Assembly (NCBI GenBank): GCA_016779935.1
Contig: JADHMQ010000001.1
Span: 62,001-126,000, forward strand
DNA: 64,000 nucleotides
Direction: 5' to 3'
Origin: Flavobacteriales bacterium
GTDB taxonomy: Bacteria; Bacteroidota; Bacteroidia; Flavobacteriales; UBA7312
The notes beneath the pieces were generated by a model, which had not been told where the DNA came from, did not search any database, and worked only from the letters and a program-made list of their open reading frames with translations. Shown here piece after piece: positions 9,102 through 18,400 of the stretch; within the stretch, counting starts at the first letter, position 1; each line of letters starts with the position of its first letter. The position numbers and the translations under genes were made by a program.

Positions 9102-9662
9102 TTATTTCTTATTGAAATTCATCAATAGCCTTTTGAATTGAGCAGGCTTTTGAAGTCCAGGAAAGCTTCTAATCTTTTCCAGTTTTGAATCAAGAATAAC
9201 AGTAGTCGGCCAGTAATACCCTCCTTTATATGGTTCTACCAATTCAGCAAAAAGATTGTGTCTCCATGTTGATTTAGGGTCTTCTTCAATTGAAGCATCA
9301 TTAACATATGTTACACCTTTGAACGTAATGGGTTCTTTGGTTTTACCATCTAGTAATACGGCATAATAATTATCGTTAATCATTTTAATCACGTCCGAAT
9401 CTACTAAAGTGGTTTCCTTCATTTCTTTACAGTAAGGACATCCTTTTTTAGTGAATAAGAAAATGACTTTTCGAGGTTCTTTCTGTACTCTTTTCTCAAG
9501 TTCTTCTAAAGAAATCCAGTTAATTGAAGAATAAAGATTATTTGCTTTTATAACTTCTTGAAGGTTGGTCTTTTTCTTTTTTGGTTTGCTTTCGTTTTCG
9601 TTACAAGAAATTACAGCAAATGGCAAGATGATGACCAGTAAAGTGGTAATTATTTGTTTCAT
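9102..9662 (-). CDS. Thioredoxin-fold lipoprotein
   Basis: 186-aa predicted lipoprotein: a hydrophobic signal ends at VISC (C20), followed by a highly charged linker (KPKKKK). The thioredoxin-like domain carries the redox motif KKGCPYCKEM (C75, C78) near residues 65-80, and the chain resembles the DUF255/thioredoxin_7 style of short periplasmic thioredoxins. It probably reduces or transfers disulfides of envelope proteins; the substrate is unknown. Its ATG overlaps the stop of the upstream thioredoxin-like gene by 4 nt (ATGA), so the two are translated together as the end of an operon that begins with the POT transporter. Confidence 0.8.
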   Translation of the reverse strand: MKQIITTLLVIILPFAVISCNENESKPKKKKTNLQEVIKANNLYSSINWISLEELEKRVQKEPRKVIFLFTKKGCPYCKEMKETTLVDSDVIKMINDNYYAVLLDGKTKEPITFKGVTYVNDASIEEDPKSTWRHNLFAELVEPYKGGYYWPTTVILDSKLEKIRSFPGLQKPAQFKRLLMNFNKK

Positions 9663-10129
9663 TTTTTAGTTGTTAACATTTTGTTTGCATTGGCGATCCA
9701 AGGAGTTGGTCCACCTGCGATATAGCCTGTCTTTCCTAGAGCAGTGATTTGAGTTTTCCCGTCAGCAATACCTACTGAGAACATGTGTAGGGTAGGGTAA
9801 CCTCTAACTTTAAAGAATTGTTGAAGTTCTCTATTTTGCTTTTTTATTTCTTCAGACTGTTTAGTTCTTCTAGGGTAATCAAGCTCAAGTAAAACTACAT
9901 TTTCTTTTGCCCACGTTTTAAAAGAAGGCGTATCAAATACTTCACGTTTTAGTTTAATGCACCAGCCACACCAATCGCTTCCAGTAAAGTTAGCTAAAAT
10001 TGGCTTGTTAGTTTTCATAGATAATTCAGCGGCTTCATCAAAGTTAATAAACCACCCATCGTTTTTTTCTTGTGCAGAAATAGAAGTTACGCAGAATAAA
10101 AAACTGCAAATAATAAATATATTTTTCAT
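9659..10129 (-). CDS. Periplasmic thioredoxin-family protein
   Basis: 156-aa protein from the ATG at 10129. This start gives a clean signal peptide (MKNIFIICSFLFCVTSISAQ); an 11-residue upstream extension is charged and would mask it. The thioredoxin-fold motif is NFTGSDWCGWCIKLK (C54, C57), followed by the segment VRGYPTLHMF that contains the usual cis-Pro. This WCGWC type belongs to the thioredoxin_7 / DUF255 group of exported disulfide proteins. It lies 11 nt after the POT transporter gene and overlaps the next thioredoxin-like lipoprotein, so two envelope thiol proteins are co-expressed with peptide import. The redox partner is unknown. Confidence 0.82.
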   Translation of the reverse strand: MKNIFIICSFLFCVTSISAQEKNDGWFINFDEAAELSMKTNKPILANFTGSDWCGWCIKLKREVFDTPSFKTWAKENVVLLELDYPRRTKQSEEIKKQNRELQQFFKVRGYPTLHMFSVGIADGKTQITALGKTGYIAGGPTPWIANANKMLTTKK

Positions 10130-10140
10130 TGTTTTAGTTT

Positions 10141-11760
10141 TTAGTGAACGCCGTGCATCCATTTTTTGAGTATTGGTGATATTATAAACGATAAAATTGC
10201 CATTCCTATTGCCACAACTCCAACTTGAGTGAAAACAGAAGTATAACTTAATAATGACTGAACTCCTTCGATACTAGATTCTGTGAAGCCACCAGAAAAG
10301 CCTGTAACTTTTTCTATCATTGTCGTCATAAACCCAGGTTCTGGAGCAATTCCTGCTTCGTTGCTAGTAGTAAGTTTTGCTATACCACCTGAAATATAGT
10401 GTGCATATGAAGATGAAAGGAAATAAACTCCCATCATAAATGCAGTCATGCTTTTTGGTGAAAGCTCAGTTACTTTTGATAAACCAATTGGTGAAATAAA
10501 TAATTCACCCGTAGTTAATAGCAAATAACCAATCATTAAGAACATAAATGGCGTACGACCATCAGCATCCATATACTGAGCACTCATTGCGAATACAATA
10601 AACCCAAGACCTAATTGTAATATTCCCAAGGCAAACTTTACTGGCGTTATGGGGTTACGTTGTGTTTTTGATAAGTATACCCACATTAAAGAGAATGGAA
10701 TTGCCAAGAAGATTATATATCCAGGGTTGATAGCGTTTGTCTGCGATGCATTAAGAAGAGTAAGATTAACATTTCTTTCAGCAAATAAAGTAATTGCAGT
10801 ACCAGCCAATTCGAAGAATGACCAGAAAACGGTTATAAGTAATGTGAGTACTAATACACTTACTAATCTAAATACTTCCATTCTTGAAAGCTCCATCATT
10901 TTTTTGATGATAATTCCTAAAATAATGACTCCAAGCACTGTTAAAATAGAAGAGTGTAATTGTAGACCTTCTAATACTTCAAGAGCATTGTTCTTTACTA
11001 GGAAAGCTGAAATAGGAACCATTAACAAGGCTACTACATAGAAGAAGTAGTCAGTTCTTAGTCCATACATTTTCTTTTCTTGATATTCTTTTGGTTGTTC
11101 TCCATTATCTCCAAAGACTCCAGCACTCATACCACGCATGAAGACAACAAGTCCAGCTAACATACCTATACCAGCTGCGCCAAAGCCTGCGTGCCATCCG
11201 TATTCGTAACCTAACCAACCACAAGCTAATGGAGCTAGAAAAGCACCAGCATTAATGCCCATATAAAAAATGGTAAAGCCTGAATCTCTTCTAGAATCAC
11301 CTTCAGGGTATAATCGTCCAACCATAGTAGAGATGTTTGGTTTAAAGAATCCATTACCAACAATCAGTAAGGCAAGAGCAGCGTAGAAAAAGAAATTATT
11401 TACACTTGTAACATTCATTCCTAAAACATCTGAATCAAAATAAAATGCCATAAAGAAATGACCTAGTGCCATAAGTATCCCGCCAAGCATTATGGACTTT
11501 TTAAAACCGATAAATTTATCGGCAATCATACCGCCCAATACTGGAGTAGCATAGACTAATGAGCCGTAAGCGGCAAAAATTCCAAAAGAAACTTCTTCTC
11601 TGTAAGCTTCATCGGTAATATATGTGAAAAACTCATTTACCATGTATAGGGTGAGAAGTGCACGCATTCCATAGTATGAGAATCGTTCCCATAGTTCTGC
11701 AAAGAAGAGATAAAATAAACCTCTTGGATGTCCGAAAATTTCTTGATTTTGTTGACTCAT
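10141..11760 (-). CDS. POT-family proton-dependent peptide transporter
   Basis: Inner-membrane proton symporter for di- and tripeptides, 539 aa with many hydrophobic helices. Family signatures are the N-terminal ELWERFSYYGMRA (ExxERFxYYG, proton and peptide coupling) and the PTR2 motif region FTIFYMGINAGAFLAP. The length is normal for bacterial DtpT-like transporters. It is the first gene of a likely operon with two thioredoxin-like proteins, and dipeptidyl peptidase IV lies immediately upstream on the same strand, so together they suggest uptake of dipeptides released outside the cytoplasm. A TATATTCG box (11796-11803), one base off the -7 consensus, may drive it separately. Confidence 0.92.
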   Translation of the reverse strand: MSQQNQEIFGHPRGLFYLFFAELWERFSYYGMRALLTLYMVNEFFTYITDEAYREEVSFGIFAAYGSLVYATPVLGGMIADKFIGFKKSIMLGGILMALGHFFMAFYFDSDVLGMNVTSVNNFFFYAALALLIVGNGFFKPNISTMVGRLYPEGDSRRDSGFTIFYMGINAGAFLAPLACGWLGYEYGWHAGFGAAGIGMLAGLVVFMRGMSAGVFGDNGEQPKEYQEKKMYGLRTDYFFYVVALLMVPISAFLVKNNALEVLEGLQLHSSILTVLGVIILGIIIKKMMELSRMEVFRLVSVLVLTLLITVFWSFFELAGTAITLFAERNVNLTLLNASQTNAINPGYIIFLAIPFSLMWVYLSKTQRNPITPVKFALGILQLGLGFIVFAMSAQYMDADGRTPFMFLMIGYLLLTTGELFISPIGLSKVTELSPKSMTAFMMGVYFLSSSYAHYISGGIAKLTTSNEAGIAPEPGFMTTMIEKVTGFSGGFTESSIEGVQSLLSYTSVFTQVGVVAIGMAILSFIISPILKKWMHGVH

Positions 11761-11814
11761 TATTTATTGGATATTGGTTATTTTAAAATTGACTTCGAAT
11801 ATAGTAATTTATGT

Positions 11815-13971
11815 TTATAAATTATCTTCAATGAAATTCGTCATTTTTTTATAAAGATGCAGTCTTGTATTACCACCATATATTCCATGATTCTTATCGG
11901 GATATATAAATAATTCAAATTGTTTATTGGCTTTTACTAGAGCAGAAACCATTTCATATGTGTTTTGAAAATGCACATTGTCATCAGCTGAACCATGAAT
12001 TAGAAGGTATTCCCCCTTTAGCTTTTCAACATGATTTATCGGCGAGTTTTCATCATAACCTTCAGGGTTTTCCTGTGGTGTTCGCATATATCTTTCTGTG
12101 TATATATTGTCGTAATATCTCCAATTTGTAACTGGAGCAACTGCAATTGCCATTTTAAAATATTCAGCTCCTTTAGTAATAGCTAAAGAAGAAAGATAAC
12201 CGCCATAGCTCCAGCCTTGAATGCCAATTCTCTGTTTATCAACATAATCTAAATTTCCTAAGTATTTGTTTGCTTCAATTTGGTCAATAGTTTCATATTT
12301 ACCTAGTTGCTGGTAGGTGAGTTTTTTAAACTCAGAGCCTCTGCCACCAGTTCCTCTATTATCTACACAAGCTACTATATAGCCTTTTTGAGCTAAATGC
12401 TGATACCAGAAATAGTTAAACCTACCCCACGAATTTAATACTTGTTGAGAGCCAGGTCCACCATATAGAAACATAAAAACAGGGTATTTCTTTGTAGCAT
12501 CAAAATCTGATGGTTTTATCATCCAACCGTTTAGTTCAATATCCTCAGAAGTTTTGAAGGTAAAAAACTCTTTTTTTGATAAATCAAATTCATTCATTGT
12601 ATTTAATAGCGCAGAATTATCCTCTAGAACTCTAATTTCATTTCCATTGTTGTTGTGTAGACTAATATATGGAGGTGTGTCAGCAGTAGAGTAGGTGTTG
12701 GAATAATATTTCATCCCATTACTAAAAGTACTGTTGTGAGTTCCAATTTTAGAGGATAATTTGATTTTATCATTTCCATTAATTCCTATGCTATATAATC
12801 CTCGATTAATAGTTCCATCTTCATTAGAAGTATAAAAAAGTCTACTTTTTTCTGTATCCATTCCATGATACTTTGTAACCTCCCAATCGCCAGTAGTAAT
12901 TTGTTTCCAATTTCCGCTTTCTAAGTTGATGAGATAAATATGGTTGAATCCACTTTTTTCAGATGTCCATATCATGTTTTTTTTATCCTCAGTAAAAGTT
13001 GTGTTGTCGTGAATATCAATATAATATTTATCAGTTTCTGTGAACAATAGTCGACTGCTATTTGATGATGTGTTGAAAAGAATAAAATCCAATTCATTTT
13101 GATGCCTATTCATTGCCGACACAAACAATATATTTTCATTTTTTGTCCAGCCCATTCGAGGTAAATACTCATATTCTTTATCAAATGTTACAGTATTTAT
13201 TTTTTGAGTTTTGAGTTCATATAGGTGAATGCTAACTTTAGAATTTTCCTCACCAGCTTTTGGGTATTTAAATTTATACTGACTGGGGTAGAGTTCGTTT
13301 TTAAACATGTCCATAGAAAACTCCTTTACATTACCCTCGTCAAATTTATAATAGGCCAATTGTTCTCCATTAGGTGACCATTGAAATGCTTTCACTAAGC
13401 CAAACTCTTCTTCATAAACCCAGTCTGATGCACCATTAATAATTTTATTTACTTCTCCGTCAAATGTTATTTGGGTTATCTCTTTAGATTTTAAGTCTTT
13501 TATAAAAAGATTGTTCTGGAATACATAAGCCACTTTATCTCCTTTTGGTGAAAAGGAAGCATACATCACCTTTTCAGATTTTAGAGTATCTACTTTTCTT
13601 GTTATCAAATCATATATAAAGTACTTAGACTTTGAGCTGTAGCGGTAAATACCTTCTGTTTCTGTGGCAAACAACACCTTTTTTTCATCCTCAGAAAAAG
13701 TATAATTGTTAATGCTAAATTCAATACCTCTAGAATCTAGAATCTTGCGGACTTTTTTTCCAGTTCTAAAGCTGTATTTATTAATTTCTGCTATACTGTC
13801 TTTGGTGTCAATCTTACTGTAATAGTCGCCATTATTCATCGACTTAAAACCTTTTACTGATTTTGGATAGAAGTCATAAGTCTTCCATATATTTTCAAGT
13901 GTAATGTCTTTCTTTTGTCCAAATACGCAGAGCGGAAGAACAAAAAGGCTAAGTAGATATATTTTTCTCAT
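11815..13971 (-). CDS. Dipeptidyl peptidase IV (S9B serine peptidase)
   Basis: Exported prolyl dipeptidyl peptidase, 718 aa, which removes X-Pro or X-Ala dipeptides from peptide N-termini. A signal peptide (MRKIYLLSLFVLPLCVFGQ) is followed by a DPP IV-type propeller (residues ~40-480) with the characteristic DWVYEEEF motif. The C-terminal alpha/beta hydrolase carries GWSYGG (Ser about 588), SADDNVHF (Asp about 664) and DKNHGI (His about 695). No lipobox or T9SS domain is present, so a periplasmic location is likely. It sits upstream of the POT transporter on the same strand, consistent with joint peptide use. Confidence 0.93.
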   Translation of the reverse strand: MRKIYLLSLFVLPLCVFGQKKDITLENIWKTYDFYPKSVKGFKSMNNGDYYSKIDTKDSIAEINKYSFRTGKKVRKILDSRGIEFSINNYTFSEDEKKVLFATETEGIYRYSSKSKYFIYDLITRKVDTLKSEKVMYASFSPKGDKVAYVFQNNLFIKDLKSKEITQITFDGEVNKIINGASDWVYEEEFGLVKAFQWSPNGEQLAYYKFDEGNVKEFSMDMFKNELYPSQYKFKYPKAGEENSKVSIHLYELKTQKINTVTFDKEYEYLPRMGWTKNENILFVSAMNRHQNELDFILFNTSSNSSRLLFTETDKYYIDIHDNTTFTEDKKNMIWTSEKSGFNHIYLINLESGNWKQITTGDWEVTKYHGMDTEKSRLFYTSNEDGTINRGLYSIGINGNDKIKLSSKIGTHNSTFSNGMKYYSNTYSTADTPPYISLHNNNGNEIRVLEDNSALLNTMNEFDLSKKEFFTFKTSEDIELNGWMIKPSDFDATKKYPVFMFLYGGPGSQQVLNSWGRFNYFWYQHLAQKGYIVACVDNRGTGGRGSEFKKLTYQQLGKYETIDQIEANKYLGNLDYVDKQRIGIQGWSYGGYLSSLAITKGAEYFKMAIAVAPVTNWRYYDNIYTERYMRTPQENPEGYDENSPINHVEKLKGEYLLIHGSADDNVHFQNTYEMVSALVKANKQFELFIYPDKNHGIYGGNTRLHLYKKMTNFIEDNL

Positions 13972-14004
13972 GAATAACTATTTTAAAAGAATAGCGAATT
14001 TACT

Positions 14005-14012
14005 TATTTTTG
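14005..14012 (+). promoter_or_regulatory. -7 promoter box before the FAD-linked oxidase
   Basis: TATTTTTG fits TAnnTTTG exactly and ends 14 nt before the ATG at 14027. It supports that start over longer upstream extensions. No convincing -33 TTG is seen. Confidence 0.5.
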
Positions 14013-14026
14013 CCAAAACAACTTTG

Positions 14027-15427
14027 ATGAATTTCAACAAGATAACCCCTTCTCATTTAGACTATTTCAAAAGCATTTTAGACGAAAATTCTGTTCATTT
14101 TGATAGTGAAAGCTTAGAACATTATTCTCATGATGAGACTGAAGATTTAGTGTATTTACCTGAGGTAGTTATTAAACCCTCTACAACGGAAGAAGTCTCA
14201 AAGGTTTTGGCTTACTGTAATGCTAATAACATTTCAGTAACTCCTTGTGGAGCTAGAACAGGACTCAGCGGAGGTTCTTTGCCTGTTTGTGGTGGTGTAG
14301 CTTTAAGTATGGAAAGGTTTAATAAGATTATTGATATTGATGAACGGAACCTACAAGCTACTGTTGAGCCTGGAGTGATTAATCAAGTTTTTAAGGATGC
14401 AGTAAAAGAAAAAGGTCTTTTTTACCCACCAGACCCAGCGAGTAAGGGCAGTAGTTTTTTGGGAGGAAATCTTGCTGAAAACTCAGGAGGTCCCAAAGCT
14501 CTTAAATATGGTGTTACAAAGGATTATGTGCTTAACTTAGAAGTTGTGTTATCCTCTGGAGATATTATTTGGACTGGAGCAAATGTTCTTAAAAATTCTA
14601 CTGGATACAACCTCACTCAATTGATGATTGGAAGTGAAGGGACTCTTGGTGTTATTACAAAGATTGTGTTTAAACTTATTCCTCATCCCACTCAGGATTT
14701 AACATTACTAGTGCCATTCCGTTCTGCAGAGAAGGCATGTGAAGCAGTTTCTGCCGTTTTCCGAGCGGGCATTACACCGTCTGCATTGGAATTTATGGAA
14801 AGAGAAGCATTAGACTGGACTTTAAAATTTTCAGATGTAAATATTTCTATTGACGATGATGTAGAGGCTCATTTATTAGTTGAGGTTGATGGAAATGATA
14901 TGGATACATTATTCAAAGATTGTGAACAAATAACAGAGGTTATGGAGCAGTTTGATTGTGGAGAAATACTATTTGCTGACTCATCCTTACAGAAAGAGCA
15001 ACTCTGGAAAATGAGAAGGGCAGTAGGTGAAGCTGTTAAAAGTAATAGCGTTTACAAAGAAGAAGATACGGTAGTGCCAAGAGCCGAATTACCAAAACTT
15101 TTAAAAGGTGTAAAAGAAATTGGTCAAAAACATGGGTTTAACTCGGTTTGTTATGGCCATGCTGGTGATGGTAATTTGCATATAAACATCATCAAAGGTA
15201 ATATGACTGATGAGGCTTGGAATAATGACTTACATATTGGAATAAGAGAGCTGTTTGAACTAACCGTTAAACTCGGAGGAACCATTAGTGGAGAACATGG
15301 TATAGGATTAGTTCAAAAAAGCTATATGGATATTGCTTTTACAGATGAAAACCTTAACCTTCAGAAAGGAATTAAGACCTTATTTGACCCAAAGGGAATT
15401 CTAAATCCTAAGAAAATATTTGTCTAG
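14027..15427 (+). CDS. FAD-linked oxidase, glycolate oxidase GlcD / D-lactate dehydrogenase type
   Basis: Flavoprotein of the FAD-binding type 4 / FAD-oxidase C family, 466 aa, which oxidises 2-hydroxy acids such as glycolate or D-lactate. FAD-binding motifs are CGARTGLSGGSLP and the segment NSTGYNLTQLMIGSEGTLG. The C-terminal substrate domain has YGHAGDGNLHI and GTISGEHGIG, typical of the GlcD/DLD group. I chose the ATG at 14027 because it follows a good -7 box; the frame is open for 41 further upstream codons, but they overlap the divergent dipeptidyl peptidase gene. No glcE/glcF partner is adjacent, so it may act alone as a D-lactate dehydrogenase. It ends 2 nt from the convergent gene. 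Confidence 0.88.
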   Translation: MNFNKITPSHLDYFKSILDENSVHFDSESLEHYSHDETEDLVYLPEVVIKPSTTEEVSKVLAYCNANNISVTPCGARTGLSGGSLPVCGGVALSMERFNKIIDIDERNLQATVEPGVINQVFKDAVKEKGLFYPPDPASKGSSFLGGNLAENSGGPKALKYGVTKDYVLNLEVVLSSGDIIWTGANVLKNSTGYNLTQLMIGSEGTLGVITKIVFKLIPHPTQDLTLLVPFRSAEKACEAVSAVFRAGITPSALEFMEREALDWTLKFSDVNISIDDDVEAHLLVEVDGNDMDTLFKDCEQITEVMEQFDCGEILFADSSLQKEQLWKMRRAVGEAVKSNSVYKEEDTVVPRAELPKLLKGVKEIGQKHGFNSVCYGHAGDGNLHINIIKGNMTDEAWNNDLHIGIRELFELTVKLGGTISGEHGIGLVQKSYMDIAFTDENLNLQKGIKTLFDPKGILNPKKIFV

Positions 15428-15429
15428 CT

Positions 15430-18400
15430 TTACTCAAGTATAACCTTTTTGATACTTCTACCATAAGTTGAGTTTAATTCAACAAGGTAAAGCCCTTTGC
15501 TCAAAGCAGATAAATCAAATTGCTCTACTAAAACCCCATTATCGTAATTCACTTGACGTTGTTCAATTAAACGGCTTTGTAAATCAATGATTCTAATTAG
15601 ATTGATTTCTTCTTTGGACGACTGGTGTTGAAGAATGAACTTACCATCACTTGGATTTGGGAAAAGCTGAGTGTTAAGGAAGAATTCATCAATAGATGTT
15701 TGGCAGTCAATAATTGAAAGTAAAAGAGTATCGACAGAAGAACATCCATTTTCATCAATTCCAACTACCGTGACTTCTTGTTCACCATTCAACAGAAAAA
15801 TTTGTGAATACTCATTACCTAAATTAACATTATTCCAAACCACATTCATATTTTCAAAACTTGATGATACATAGAAATCTGCACTACTACCCCTGCATAT
15901 TACTAGCGAGTCTAGGTCGTATTCAATTTCTATTTGACTTGCGGTTATTGACTCAATAGTAATTTCATCGTATAATTCGCAACCGTTTTCATCTTCAGCA
16001 GTAATAGAGTATGTGCCTGCTGAATTTATAGATATTACACTACTCGTCTCACCGGTACTCCACATGTATGAATCAAGCCCTATAATAGATTGTAAATAAA
16101 TACTTGAACCTTCACAAAGAGCCTCGTTCGATGTTATTTCAAAGGAATTAATTAAAGGAATATCTATGGTGGTAGTGGCTGCACAGCCCAAAGAATCATA
16201 GGCTGTTACTTCATAAGTGCCTTCTTCATATACAGTAATGGTTTGATTTGTCGATGAAATACCCCATTCAAATGAATCAAAATTACCAGAAGCACTTAAT
16301 ATTAGACTGTCGTAAGGGCAATTGTTAATGATGTCAATACTTAAAGGCTCACTGCTGCCAATTTGCACTTCTACTGGAGTTCGTGCACTAGAGCATATTG
16401 TTTTTATTTTCCAGTTATAAAAGTAGTAGTAGTAGTCAGTCAAAAAACTTCCGCCATTTCCATACCAGTAGGATCCATTGACAGATACAATACCATTATA
16501 TGTATATGGGAAGTTTAAATTGTTAGAGCTTGAACGTTTAAGCTGTGGGTTTTCGCCCCCAAAATTAGCGATGCTTACATCATTATCGGTAGTTAATCTG
16601 TAGCTATTTCCAGCACTAATCTGAAAGTTTAATTCAATAGTATGTGCTATATTGTCACTTTCTGGAACATCTTCAGTGTGTTCATGAACGATATTTCCTT
16701 CATTATCAAAAAGTACAATTTTTCTTTCGCCAGCTTGGTTAGTGAACACATCAACAGACTCAAGTATAAAACTTTCATTAGCATCAAATTCTAAAGAGCC
16801 AACACTTGAAGATGAGCCGCTATAATCTGAATTCCCTGAATGAAAAACTTCACCGATTTGTGCAGAATCTGAAATGGATGCTGATTCAATATAAAAAGTG
16901 GTAGTAGAATTTAATTCGTCCGTAGTGAAGCTTTCTCCAATATGAACAAGGTTTCCTCCGAATGGCGCATCGTACCAATTTATCTCGTTTGATGTACCGT
17001 TGTTATTGGCAGTAAGTGTAACACTTGTTGGGGTACAACTCTGAGTTGAAGAAGCGGTTGGAGGCTCTACTAGGTTTATATTTATTTCTTGTGTAATGGT
17101 ATCAGCTCCTAAATTATTTGATACAATTAGTTCAACGGTGTAGTCACCACTTGTAGAATACTGATGAGTAGTGAAGCTTTCCGTTGATACGTTACCATCC
17201 CCAAAATTCCATTCTACATTTACGGAGTTTGAAGAGTTATTGTTAAATGAAACCAATCCAGCACATTCATTTGTAGAGCTATAGTTAAAAGAAGCTACAG
17301 GCGCTGAAGTAGGAGGTAATGACGTTACCCAAACCCCTCTGCCGTATGTTCCAGCAAATAATTTATTTGAGCTGATATGATACTCTAATTCGTTAACAAT
17401 TACATTAGGTAAACCTTGGTTAAAGGTTTGCCAATTAGTCATTGAGGAGTCTTTATAAAAAACACCTATATCAGTTCCTAAAAATAGAGTCTCATTAGGA
17501 CTGTAGAATAGAATAGTGTTTGCAGGTAAGTTTGGGAGATTATCTGAAATATTCAACCAATTATCACCACCATCTGAGGAGTAAAACACTTTATCTCCAT
17601 CAGAGTATCCAGAAAATGTAGTCCATAACGCATTAGAATTGTCAGGGTGTACAGCAATTGAAGTAATAGTTTTACTCGGTAAGCCACCACTTATATTATA
17701 CCAATTATCTCCTCCATCATTAGTTTTGAAAATATCTTCACCTTCAGCTATATAAATTAAATCATCATTAGAAGGTGATAAACATATAACGTCAATGTTT
17801 TCTGATCCGTTGAAGGTTGTAGAAATAGAATCCCAATTTTCCCCATAATCTAAGCTTTCATATACTACATTATAGCCAATGACTATTCTACTTGGGTTAT
17901 TTTGGTCAATTTGGTAGGGAGTAATCCATGCACCGTCAGAGTCAGGTGCAATATTATCCCAATTAGCACCTCCGTTGTTAGATTTAGCAATATCTCCATA
18001 ATATAACTCAGAATACATAATGAGGGGGTTTGTAGGGTCAATAGCACACTCCATGCCATCTCCACCTCTTACGGCATCCCAATCATTTTGTGAATTACAC
18101 CTCAAGGTGCCGTTATCCTGTGCTCCTCCTAATAAAAGACCATAATCAGTTTGAGATATTCCAATTTTATAGAATTGAGTGATTTGAAGGTCATCACTAA
18201 TATCTATCCAGTTTTCACCGTTATTTTCACTTTTATAAAGACCACCGTCATTACCAGCATATAAAATGCCATTTTCTGAATTATACTTCAATATATGTTG
18301 GTCAGCATGGGCATATTCTATACCTCCACCACCATACCAATGAGAGCTAATATTCCAATCTTGACCACCATTTGTAGATTTCCAAATGTTAATCCCACCA

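Noticed and set aside
10130-10162. Upstream ATG for the periplasmic thioredoxin
   Set aside because: It overlaps the POT gene end and would place eleven polar residues before the signal peptide.
13904-14026. N-terminal extension of the FAD-linked oxidase
   Set aside because: It runs into the divergent dipeptidyl peptidase gene, and a good -7 box lies between it and the ATG at 14027.
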